From Thraustochytrium sp. TN22 (lineage: Eukaryota > Sar > Bigyra > Thraustochytrida > Thraustochytriidae), in NCBI GenBank assembly GCA_013306675.1, contig JABLUY010000018.1:1-64000 (forward strand): a DNA stretch of 64,000 nucleotides. Reading direction: 5' to 3'. Position 1 is the first letter of the stretch; every line of letters starts with the position of its first letter. The translations under genes and the position numbers were made by a program. Of this stretch, positions 10,138 to 22,100 are shown piece after piece. The notes under the pieces were generated by a model. The model made no database searches, had not been told where the DNA came from, and was given only the letters and a program-made list of their open reading frames with translations.

Positions 10138-13100
10138 TTAGAAGGGGTTGCGGAAGGTGAACTGCTTGCGCCGGGCCTTGGTGCGGCTGTCCTCGTCGGG
10201 CAGGCCAGTTTCGGTGCCGTCGTTGTTGAGCTGGTCGTCCTGCTTCTGGCGGCGAAGCTCGGCGCGAAGGCTCTCGTTCTGGGCGGCGATGCGGTCGAGC
10301 TCCTGGTCCTGCTCGTCGAGATGGTCGCGCATAGTAGTATCGGAGGGGCCGTTGGGGCGGGCCATGCCAAAGACCGGGTTGGGGTTGAGGCTGAGGTCCT
10401 CGTCGAGGTCCTCGATCTGGTGGTCGGCGAGCTTGCGGCGCTGAAGGAACTTGGTGTACTTGTGGAAGCGCGCCGGGGAGATCTCGGAGAGTACGGCAAG
10501 CACGTAGTAGAAGATGGTGGCGAGGATGAGGAGGATGAGGAGGATGGAAAGCGGCTCGCGCTGCTCGTAGAGGTTGGAGTCGTTCTCCATGGACTCAATG
10601 AGGATACCGCCGAGGCAGATGAGGATGGCGGAGCCAAGCAGGACGAGCTCGACGGAGTTGTAGTCGAAGAAGAAGTCGGCGGCGGTGCGGCGGAGCTTGT
10701 TGCGGCGCAGGGCGCGCTCGAGAGTCTTGTCGGTGTCGTCAAAGTTGAGCTTGGCGGCACCAGAGGTCTGGTTTTGGTTCTTGCGGTCGCCGACGGCGCG
10801 GGAGACCTTGACAGACTCCTGCACGCGGCGCTGAAGGACGGTGTACTTGTGGAACTTGGGGTCATCGAGGCCCTTGTTGGCAAGGTCGTCGAGCTCGCGC
10901 AGGACGGCGCTGCGCTCGCCGTTGCTCATGTACGGGCGGTAGAGGGTGGTGAGGGTGAAGGAAGCAAAGAGGATGAGGAGGACCATGGAGAGGACGGCGG
11001 TGACGTTGGTTCGGAGGAGCAGGGCGCAGGTGGCGATAAAGGCCTTGCGCGCGATGACGAGCACAACCCACGTCTGCTTGCTGGGCTTGAAGGAGACGTA
11101 GAGGGTGGAGAAGGACTTGCGGAAGTCGTAGGTGCGCGGGCCGGACTCGCGCGTGTCGCCGACACCGTGCGCGCGCAGGTACTGATCCTCCTCGACAACA
11201 TCGCGGTGGCGGCGGATGGAGAGGTAGACGAAGACCGGGAAGCCGATGGTGTAGACGACAATGAAGAAGGCGGCGAGCGGGACAAGGCGCTGCTGGACGC
11301 CGCCGGGCTCACCGCAGCGGCAGAGAGAGCCGCCGTCGCAGGAGAGCGAGGTGAAGGAGGTGTACGTGTAGCCATCAGACTCCGGGAGCTCGGTGCAGTC
11401 AAAGATCTCGAGGGCCTTGCGCGTGACGGCAATGTACGCGACGTAGCAGACGATGAGGTAAATGGCGACGAGGCGGGCGATATGGGAGGTGAGCTTGACA
11501 CGCTTGGTGCGGCGGCAAATTTTGTAGGCGGTGTAGCTGAGGTGGACGAGGATGAGGACACCAAGAACGACGAGTGGGAGAGACTGCGAGAGCCACCACT
11601 TGGTCTCGTACTCGAAGGTCGGCACGACGCACTCAATGCCGACAATGTCGATGTTGAGGGAGAGGAAGGAGAAGAAGGAGAGGAAGCGCTCGAACGCGTC
11701 GGGCCAGCGCAGGTTGACGGCCGAGAAGACGGAGAGGACCTGCGCGAAGTCAATGCCAATGGCGAGGAGCGCGAGGTTCAGGTCGCGCTTGTTGAAGTAG
11801 TAGCCTGCGAGAATGGCGAGCATGACGAGGAAAGCAAACGCGATGCCAATGAGCCAGACGTTGTCCGGACACTCCTGGCAGCGGTTGTTGAGGCGGTAGT
11901 ACGAGTTGAGCGTGCAGAGCGCGCAGCGCTTGGGCATGCTGCACTCGCACGTGCCGACAGGGACCTCGTCGGTGGCAGCGCTGCCGTCGAAGGAGACGAC
12001 GCAGGTGGCGCAGTTCTCCGGGGAGGAGGGCGAGCACTCGGACGACGGATCTGGGTTGCAGTCCTCGTCCACGCCGACGTAGGCGCCGGTGAAGGGGTCC
12101 TTGACGGTACGGCAGGTGTTGTTGTAGCCGTCGGCGCCGCGCACGTTGGTGCACTTGTCGAAGGCGTAGCGGTAGCCTTCCGAGCAATCGTTGGCGCCGG
12201 CGCAGGCCTCGGACGGCTGGCACGAGACGTAGTCGGAGCAGGTCTGGTCGAGGACGGCAGCCGGGAAGTCGGCAACAGCGGACACGTCCCAGCGCTCCAC
12301 CGGGCAGCGCAACTGCGCGCGCTCGGTGATGGTGACACCATCGTCCTCCCAGATGTCGACGCTGAGGCGGTAGAAGCCGACGGCAGAGTCCGGGTCGGTG
12401 AAGGGCGCGTCGCCCTTCTCGCAGACAGCGCCCGAGGGGCAGTCGACACAGAGCTGATACATGCCACCGTACATGCCGAGGACCTCGCCGGTGCGCTCGG
12501 AGGCGGACACGCAGCGCGCGTTGAACTTGGACTGGACGAGATTGTGAAAGACGTCGATGGAGGCCTGGACAGCGGAAGAGAGGTCCGAGGAGTTGGCGGC
12601 CTCGCGCACGCGGTCGGCCTCGAGCAGGAGCGCAGGGTCGAGCGTGCTGGCGGCGACGCGCGTGCCCTGGTTGGACACGCACACGTACAGGTTGCGAGGG
12701 CCGACAACGTCGGCGTCCGGGTTGCAGGAGAGAAAGGGCAGGCCGTCGACAAGGTCCTCATCCGGGCTGCGCCAGCGCGAAGACGGGCACACGCGGCCGT
12801 CGATGTAGATGGTGGTGTTGGCAAGGACGCCGCCAAAGTTGTCGCCGCGAAAGTTGACCGTGTCCTCGCCAGTAGCATCCGCAAACGAGTACGACGAGCC
12901 CGTGAGCGTGCCGGGCGAGGCACGCGAGACGGTGGGCGTCATATAGTTGAAGCGCACATAGTCCTCCTCGGTGGCCGTCCCGCTCGTGTTCGCGACCTGG
13001 GCGTAGGCGACCTGGTTGCCGACGGTGAGGCGGATGACGAGGTTCAGCCCGGAGCCGGGCGGAATCTGGAAGGTGATGGAGGTATGGTTCTGGTTGCAGC

Positions 13101-16100
13101 CATCCTCCTCGGTACATAGCTCGCGGTGGTCGCCGCGCGACGAGGTGGTGGCCGCCGCGAACTCGACGCCGGTGGTGAGGTCGACGAAGGAGACCTCGAG
13201 GTCGGAGGTGGAGTTGGTGACCTCGTCGGAGAAGTTGTCGCCGTTGAGCGTAATGAGCGCCTTGCTGAGGCAGCGGCGGTAGACGGACTCGGCCGTGCCG
13301 TACTCAAGGATGGCCTCGTTGCGGCGCGCGCGGTACTCGTCGTACGGCTCGTACACGTAGCAGCCCGAGGTCGGGCCGGTGGCGGTCTCGTCGAGCGAGC
13401 GCTCGTCGACGGTGACCAGGGAGGGGCCCCACCGCGGGAAGCTAAAGGCTGACTGCGCGGCGAGATCGGCCTCCGAGTCGACCGGGACGGACACGTAGAG
13501 CTCGTTGAGGTCGTTGACCAGGTACATGGCGTAGACTTCGCCCGTGATGAGCATGGCGCGGTTGGCGGCCAGTGCGTCGCAGGCGCAGGAACTAGCGGAG
13601 CCGACGGCCCAGAAGGCGGCACTGCTCCCACAGCACTCCATGCCCGTGAGGAAGCCGATGCCGGCGGAAGAAAGCGGTGTCATGGTCACGGCCTCGACGA
13701 TGATCTTGATTGGGGTGGCGCAGCCCGCCGTCGTGCGCTCGAGCTCAGGATGCACCTCAAAGCCGCCGCGCGAGTTGATGCGCACGATCGGATCGCCATT
13801 GCAGTACTCGTTGTCGTAGAGGTCGGTGGTGCGGTAAAAGTTGCCGCTTGTGTTGTAGATGTCATAGGCGGTCGTCTTCCAGGCGTAGCCGCGGTACCTG
13901 GAGGAAAGCTCGCACAGCACGGTGGTTGGCGCCTGCAGGACCCTGACGTCGGGGGTGGAAGAGGTCTGGAGCTCACGACGGCTGCCGCCCGAGGCGGAGG
14001 ACCCGCGCACGTACGAGGTGGGGAAAAAGTTGACGGCAATGGCGCCCGTGGCACCCTCGGTGACAACGACGAAGTTGTTGTCGCTGTTCATGACGGAGAC
14101 GCCAGAGACGGAGGGCTTGAGGTAGGAGAAGAAGTCCTCCGAGGCGGTGCTTTGCCCGGCGACGGACACGACGACGCGCAGATCGGTACCACGAAAGGGC
14201 GGAATCTCGAGTGTGATGTGCGTGTGGTTGTAGTCGAAGTTGTCAAAGTCGTTGAGCGAGTAGGCGCCGCCGTTCTTGACAAGCAGGAGGTTGATGGACC
14301 CATCGTCGGAGCGGAAGTAGACCTCGAGGTCGCTGGCGCCGAAGTTAGCGCCGGCGATTTCGAGCAGGATGGAGTCGCCGTTGATGCGCGCCGACGTGGG
14401 CGAGGAGTCAGGCGAGAAGAAGTCGATGACGGGCGCCGCGTAGCTAAAGGTGGTGGAGGCGATGGTGTACTGGCTGCGTACGGTGACCTGAATGGCGAGG
14501 TTGGCGCCCTGGCCCTCGGGCACACGGCAGCGGACCTCCTCGTGCGTGTTGGAGATGAGCTCGCAGGCGAGGCCGCCGAGGCTGACGCGCGGTGGGATGG
14601 GCACGCAGAGGTCGTCGACGTAACCAGAGCAGTTGGCCAGGTAGGTGCGGCCGAAGTTAGAGCCAGAGATAGTGACGATGTCGCCGCCCAGAGTGCTGGC
14701 GGCGTCCTGCGAGGAGCCGGCGACGAGCGCCTGGTAGGCAATGCTGGTCACCTGTGGCGCGGCGTAGGAGAGGAGGTAGCTGGTGCTGGCCGCCGTGGCG
14801 GCGGCGCGCGAGTCCTGATCGCTCACGACAACGACAATCTCGAGGCTGACGCCTTCGCCGGGCGGCACCTCGCACACGAGCTGGGTGTGCGTCCACGAGG
14901 TGCAGGTGGCGATGCCCACGAGCGTAGGGTTAGATTCGAAGACGAAGTCATCGTCAACCACAGCAGTACGCTGGTAAAAGTAGAGCGAGGTCTCGCCCTC
15001 GACGTAGGCAGGGCCAAAGTTGTCGCCGGTGATGGTGATGGTGCTGCCGCCGATCGTGGGCGCGCGCGTGGCGCCGTCCTGGAGCGAGACGGAGGCGATC
15101 GCGGGCGCCTTGTAGGCGATATACTCGAAGGAGGAGTCCGGGACCGACTCGGCGCCGCTGAGACCGTCCTGATAAAGGCGCACAATGATGCTGTTGGAGC
15201 TGCCGGTGCCGGCAGGGACGTCCATGTTGATGACCTGGCAGCGACCACCGTCGTCCAGGGCTGGGGCGCCCGAGGTGACGCAGGACACGTTGGCGACGGA
15301 GTTGATGTTAGAGGAGACGTCGACCTCGTTGACATACACCTTGGGCCAGGAAGAGAAGCCAAAGTTGATGCCGTAGATGTTCATGGTGGTGCCCGCCGGC
15401 ACGTTGGTCGGGTAGACGACGTCGGCAATGGAGGATCCCGACGTGACGTCCTCGACACGGTAGATGTACGGGCTGCTCGTCGTGATGCGGCGCGTCTCGG
15501 TGACTTTGGAGCCGCACTTGACCTGAACCGTGCCGCCGTCCTCGGTGGTGCGAAAGGTAATCTGCTGATGGTTGTGGGACTCCTCCGAGGCGACGACCAC
15601 ATTGTTCACGTAAGCCTGGCAGCAGGCGGAGGAGGCGCAGAAGTTGTTGCCGCGCAGCGTGACGCGCAGGCCGGTTGTGGTAGCGCCGGACGGCTCGGCG
15701 TAGACGGAGGTCAGGACCGGGTCGGCGTAGTCGAACTGGAAGAAGGAGGTGGTAAAGGTCGTGGCGAAGCGGCGCGACTCGACTTGAATACCGACGTCGG
15801 GCGAGCGATCCGAGGTGGCCAGTGGCGGCGCGTAGAAGCTGATGCGGCGCTGCGCCGTGGACGTGTCCGAGGCGCAATACGAGGTGAGATCGCTGCTGAG
15901 CGCAGCCGAGGCGGAGCGCGCGAGGTCGTAGACGAAGGCGTAGGAGAGCGTCGATTCACCAAAGACAACCGAAATGATGGCCTGCGAGTCGCAAATGGGC
16001 AGGCCATCGACGTCGAGGTAGACGAGATACTGGCCCTCGGTGCCGTAGGCCGTCGGCGTCATGGCGTTGAGCATGAGCGGCACGTAGGAGGCGAGCGGGA

Positions 16101-19100
16101 CGGTGACGGGCGAGGTCTGGCCCTTGACGACCACGGACCAGTAGAGGTCCGTGCCGATGCCCGGCACGGTGGTGCACTCGATCTCGGTGTGGCTGACAAT
16201 GTCGCACTGGGTAGTGACGTTGTAGGCCTCCGGGTTGGCCTCGGGGCCGTAGGAGACGGACTCGAGGTACCACTGACGTCCGCTGGGTCCGAAGTTGCTG
16301 CCGGTGATGCTGACGATGTCGCCGCCGTCGACCGAGAGCGTGTCGAGGTCGAGAGCGTCGACGGCAGGGTCGCCGTAGCTGGTGGTTTCGGCGATGGAGA
16401 TCTGGTCGTCAACGATGAGCGTCCAGGAGAGTTCGTCGCCCGCGCCCTCTACCGTGTAGCAGCGCACGATGGCGTGCGCCTCGTAGACCTCGCAGGGCAT
16501 GGGGCCGGTGGCCGGGAACTCGTCCGGCTCATCCTCGGGACCGTAATAGGCGAGCACAGGCGCGCCGGAGAGCGGGCCAAAGTTGGCGCCGGAGATGTAA
16601 ACGACCTGGCCGCCCTCAGTGGAGGCGTCCTGCGCGCCGGCGCCCGAGTATGCGCCAACGGTGGGCAGCGAGTAGGACGTGACCACACTGGCGGGCGGTG
16701 CGACGGCGTGGCCACCAAAGTCGAAGGCCCAGACGTGACCGGCGCCGGTGCCGGGCGTGGTGACGCACACGATGCGCGCGTCGTTGACGACAACGCAGTC
16801 CGGCGCGTAGACGATGGGCGTGGTGCCGTCCGAGGCGAGCGTGGAGCCGCGCGAGTAGGAGACATCCATGAGCGTGCAGCTGAAGGTGTCGGTGTTGACG
16901 GTGGCGATGGCGCCGCAGCTGGGACCAAAGCCGGAGCCCTCGACCCAGATCTGCTGGCCGCCGAGCGTGGTGCCGTCCGTGACGGCCTCGCCACGGAAGG
17001 AGTCGATGACGGGCGCGGCGAAGGAGATGCCGGCAACGAGATCTGCCGGGTCGTTCACCAGGCCGCCAAATACGACAAAGAGCTCAAGGCCGGCGCCCAT
17101 GCCCGGGTCGATGCCAGTGCAGGTGATGGTGGTGTAGGCGACCGAGACGGCGCAGCCGAGGAGGTCGTACTCCTGCTCCACGCCCTGGAAGGTGAGCAGC
17201 GCGTAGACGCGATCGGGCGCGTCAGCGATACCGCCAAAGTTGGAGCCCGTGATGGTGATGGCGGCGACGCCGTCGGACGGCAGCGCGGCTGGCGTGAAGG
17301 AGGTGAGCGCCGGGGGTCCGTAGGCACCGGCCTCGTAGGACGAGGTGCCGGGCGTGCCAGCGACGGTGATGGACCACTGCAGGCTGCTGCCGAGGCCCGG
17401 CAGCGTGGTGCAGGTGAGCTTGCCGTCGGCGCCGATGGAGCAGGTCGGCGTGGCGCACCTGCCGATGTCGCTGCAGTACTGCACGGCGGTGTTGAGCGCG
17501 CCGGCGAAGCCGCCGCCGCCAGCGACGCTGTCAAAGTCCTCGGGGAGGCCGAGACAGGTGCCGGAGACGAGGACGTTCTCGCCGCCGGCCGTGGAGAGCG
17601 CCCCAGCGCCTTGGACGTCTGTGATGGTGGGCGCCTCGTAGGCGAGACTCGCAGTGCGGCTCACGGGCGAGGTGTCGCCGCTAATGGCGGAGCCGGCCAC
17701 GGTGACGGCGACGGTCCAGTTGAAGCCCGTGCCGACGCCGCGCGGCGCCGTGCACGTGAGCTCCGTGTTGTCGTCAGGGTCGACGAGCTGCGCGTTGGCG
17801 CACGTGTAGACCTTGTTGGTGCGCGTGTTCTTGTACTGCACGGTGAACACGTTGCTGGAGCCGGCGCCCATGATGCCAAAGTTGGTGCCAACGATGGTGA
17901 CGACCGTGCCACCGTCGCACGCGAGCGGCGCGGAGGCAGCGGTGGTCACCGACGTGATGGTGACGTCGTTGACGTTGCTGACTTGGACGTCAATAGTACC
18001 CGTGATCGTGAATTCGCCATCCGAGACCGAGATCCCGATGGAGAACGACTGGGTTTCCTCATAGTCAACAACAAAGCCGGACTGCGCGTAGACCTTGCCG
18101 GCAGAGATGAAGAAGTCGGTGGGAGTGTCCGTGATCGCGTACACGAGATTCTCCGGCTCGTCGCCCTCGTCCGGGTCCTGAACGACGTCCTGCATGTCGA
18201 AGAGCGCGGCGGCGCCGCCCACGGCGGCGCCCTCGCTGATGGTGACCTGAAGCGGGCTCGTGATGAAGGCAGGCGACTCGTTGACGTTGGTGACCTCGAT
18301 GGTGATGTCGGCGGTCGAATAGAGGCCTGGACCATCCGTCACTCTCACCTTGAGCGTGTAAATGTACTGAGCGCCCTCGCGATCAAGCTCGGCGCCGCTC
18401 GCGACGACAATGGCGCCCGTGGAGGGATCTTGGATCTCGAAGGGACAGGCCGCGAGCGCGAGGGAACCGCAATCGTCCAACTGGAACGTGAGCGTCCTCC
18501 ACGTACTATCCACCGCGTAGACATCCGGATCGGTTGCGACGCCAGCGGCGCTGAGGGAGGAAAAGCCGTTGATCTCGACAACCGTGCCGGCGGCCGAGTT
18601 TTCGGCAATTTGCAGCGTCGGGATGGAGCCCGTAAAGGCGGGCGCCTCGTTGACGTCCTCAATCGGAATCAGCACCGTGGTGACGTCGCGGCCGCCGTTC
18701 GTGTCGGTGACAGCGACGACGAGCCGAAAGATGTGGTCGGCGGTTGCCTCGTAGCTGTAGACGGCTGAGCCGATGGTGACCGCGCCCGTGGTCGGGTCGA
18801 CGTCGAAGTACTGGTTGGCAGTCGTGGTGAAGACAAAAGTATCCTCGCAACCGATGATGCCACCGCTGCAGTCGGCATCCGTGACGTAGCCGCGCATGTC
18901 GGCCAGCACCACGGTCGTGGATGGGTTGACCTCGAGTACGCTGGCGGCATCAATGGAGTCTGGCAGGCTCGGCAAGGAATTCGAGTTGACAACCTCGACG
19001 ATGACGCCGCATTCCGAATACACGTTGGAATCCTCCGCGTCTGTGACGCGCACCGTGAGGGTATACTCGACGCCTTCAACGAGAGTCACTGCGGTTTGGC

Positions 19101-22100
19101 CCGTATAGAGGAGATCGTGCGTGGCGCCGTCGAAGCTGAACCAGGCGGCCGGCGCGGTGGTTGCCTCAATGGAGAAGTCCCATCCATGATTGTACCCGCT
19201 CGCGTCGGAGTCCTCGTCGTATACGAGAGCGTCCAGGACACCGCCATTGGCGACGGTCTGGTCGTCGCCCTGGCGGTTGAGAGCCACATAGAAGCGCATC
19301 GCGGAGCAGCTCTGGAAGCGCGGCGGGTCGTTGGCGTTGGTGACCGTGATCACGATGGTGAGCTCGGCGGACTCGATCGCAAGCGCCGTGGACTCTTGGT
19401 TGATGTAGGGCGTCTCGTCCATCAGCACCCGCGCCGTCGGCCCCGTCGGCGTCAGCGTGTGTTCCAGGTAGGCATCGTACGCATAAGGACAGAGGTAGAA
19501 GGTGTCCTCGTTAACGCCCAGCTGATGCGCGGCGGCCAGGGTGCCGTCGCCGGTGTCGTAGCAGCGCTGGTGGCAGCGGCCTTCCACGCAAAAGGCGCCG
19601 CTGCCACAGGTGCTCTCCGAGGCGAGCGCGTCGCAAAAGGCGCCAAAGGAGGCGCTGGGGCCTTGGTCTGAGGCACGCACGTAAAGCGTCCATGTGGTGG
19701 TGGAGTCTTCAAAGTTGATGACAGCCGTATTGCTGGTGCCGGCGATAAGGTCGCGCTTGCTGATGGTGAAGTGCGAGTTGTTGTTCTGCTCGAGCTCAAA
19801 GAGCGCAGCGCCGTTACCGCCGACGATCTCGAATGTCACGACGTCGTCCACATCGTCGTCGAGGCACTCAATCGTCCATGTCTGAGCCTCATCGTTCTCC
19901 TCGACGGTGAAGTCGACGCGCGAGCCATCGGTGAAGACAGGGCGGTCGTTGACGTCGAGCAGGAGAGTGTCGACGCTGACGACAACGGACCGCCGCGTCG
20001 GCCCACCGTTGTCCTGGACCAGGACCTGGGGCAGGTATGCGCGGCTCGGGGCGGTGTCCAGGTAGGTTTTGAGGGACGTCAGGAGCTTGAACTGGCCCAC
20101 GTTGCTACTGGTGCTGGTGCTGGTACTGCCCGACGCGACGGTGCTCACCCGGAAGTAGTTATCGTCAGTCTCGTCGTTGGAGAAGGTGAGCGACTGCTTG
20201 GGCGCGGGCTCGCTGAGCAGGACGTCGTCGGCGTTGTCCGGGTCCTCCACGACGAGCTGCTGCGGGAGCACGGCGCCAACGGGTAGGTTCTCAGGGATGT
20301 ACCAAGGGTCGGAGAAGACGGGCGCGATAGGTGCCTCGTTGACGTCGACGATGAAGACGGTGACCGTGACGGTGGCGAAGGCCTGATCGGAGTCGTCCAC
20401 GGGACCCTGGGAGAGCGCCTGTACGGTGATCGGGTAGCCGCGACCCGTGCCGGTAGCGCGGGCGATGGAAGTGTCCTCAAAGTTGAGACCGCCGACCTGG
20501 GCGACCGAGATGACGCCAGAGGCAGAGTCGATATCGAAAAGAGTGTGGTAGGTGTTGGCGTTGTCGGCTGGCGCGATGAGGGAGAAGACAATGTCGCGAA
20601 CGGCACCGTCGTTCTCCTCGTCCTCGTCGGTGGCCGTGACAAAGCCGGCCGAGCCGACTGCGCAAGCGGCCGAGGGCTCGGTACAGACGTGGGTCTCGGC
20701 GTTCTCTTTGACGTAGAAGACGCGCGTGGACGTGGTGAAGTCGGGCGGGTCGTTGGTGTCAACCACGTTGACGCTGATGGTGGCGGTGGCCGAGCCACCA
20801 CGGCCGTCCGAGACCATGATGTCGAGCAAATAGACATCCTTGGAGGACTCGGCGTTGATGTCGCGCGCGCCCTCGAGCGTGGTGACGAGCGTGTCGCCAT
20901 TCTCGATCTTGAAGGCGTCGGCATCGTTGGTGACGATCTGAAAGGTGAGCACCTCGTTCTCGTCGACATCAAAGGCGAGCGCCGAAAGGGCGCCCGCGCC
21001 ACCGGCGGGGACCACCTCGTCGCCGGACGGGTCGGTGATGACGACTGCAGTGCCCGCATCGCGGTTCTCCTCGATCGTGAGCGTGTAGTTTGCCAGGAGG
21101 TCGACGAACTGCGGGCTGTCGTTGATGTCGTTGATGGCAATGTGCACGAGTGCCTGCGTGACGAGCGCCTCATTCTCGTCGCCGTTGCCATCGTCGGTAA
21201 TGTGAACAATGTAGGAGTACTGGGTCTTCTCGACGTACTTGATGTCCTGCGCATACCGCGAGGAGATGAGCCCCGAGCACGGGTCGATCTTGAAGGGCTC
21301 CGAGCTGTCCACCTCCGTCCCTGTGTCCACGTGCAGCAGGGTGTAGGTAAGGATGGCGCCGAAGTCCTCATCCTCCGTGGTGATCTCCGGTACGGCCGTG
21401 GCAATGGACTGGCCCAAGCAGTAGGCGTTGGTCGCCCCGCAGACGTCAACGGGGATGTTCTGGCGCACGTTCTCGTCGATGTTGCGGTAGTACACCGGCA
21501 GGTTTTCTGCCAGCGTGCCAGCCATGTCTGGATCGGTGGCCGCATCATAGTTGACAACGTACGGCTGGTCGTTGACGTTGTTGATGGCAATGATGGCATT
21601 GCACGAGATCGTCTTGAGCACAGCGCCCTGGAAGGCGATGCTCGCGTACACGGGCACCGTATAGCGGATGTCGAGGGTCGGCAAGCAGACCTCGTAGTTG
21701 GAGTTGCTGCTGACGAGCTGCACATAGGCACGCTGGAGGTCGTATTGCCGGTAGCTCCAGTACATGGTGTACGGCTCGATGCCGAAGATGTTGGCGTTGG
21801 TGGCGGCGGAGACCGGCTCGCACTCTGGCGCCGCAGAGTCGTAGAAACTGGCCTCGCCAAGCTCGTAGGTGACGTTGTAGGCGTCGAAGGAGTTGTCCGT
21901 GTAGCGAACGACGTCGTTGATGCGGCCCCAAAAGAGTCCGAGATTAACGGGCGCCGTGGTCATCTCGTCGACCTCGAGCTCCAAGTATCCCTTGGTGCGG
22001 CACGTGGTGGTCTGCCAGTAAAAGAGCGTGTACGGGTACGCTCGGTAGCAAATTTGCGTGGTCGAGCACTGGCGCTGCTCGTAGCGGTTGTAGTTGTACG

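Noticed and set aside
10321-18768. Very long plus-strand open frames (932 and 1,672 codons) opposite the giant gene
   Set aside because: They are antisense to recognisable lectin, cadherin and IPT coding sequence and their translations are Val/Asp/Gly/Arg-rich with no domain. Strong GC bias at third codon positions leaves the opposite strand open.
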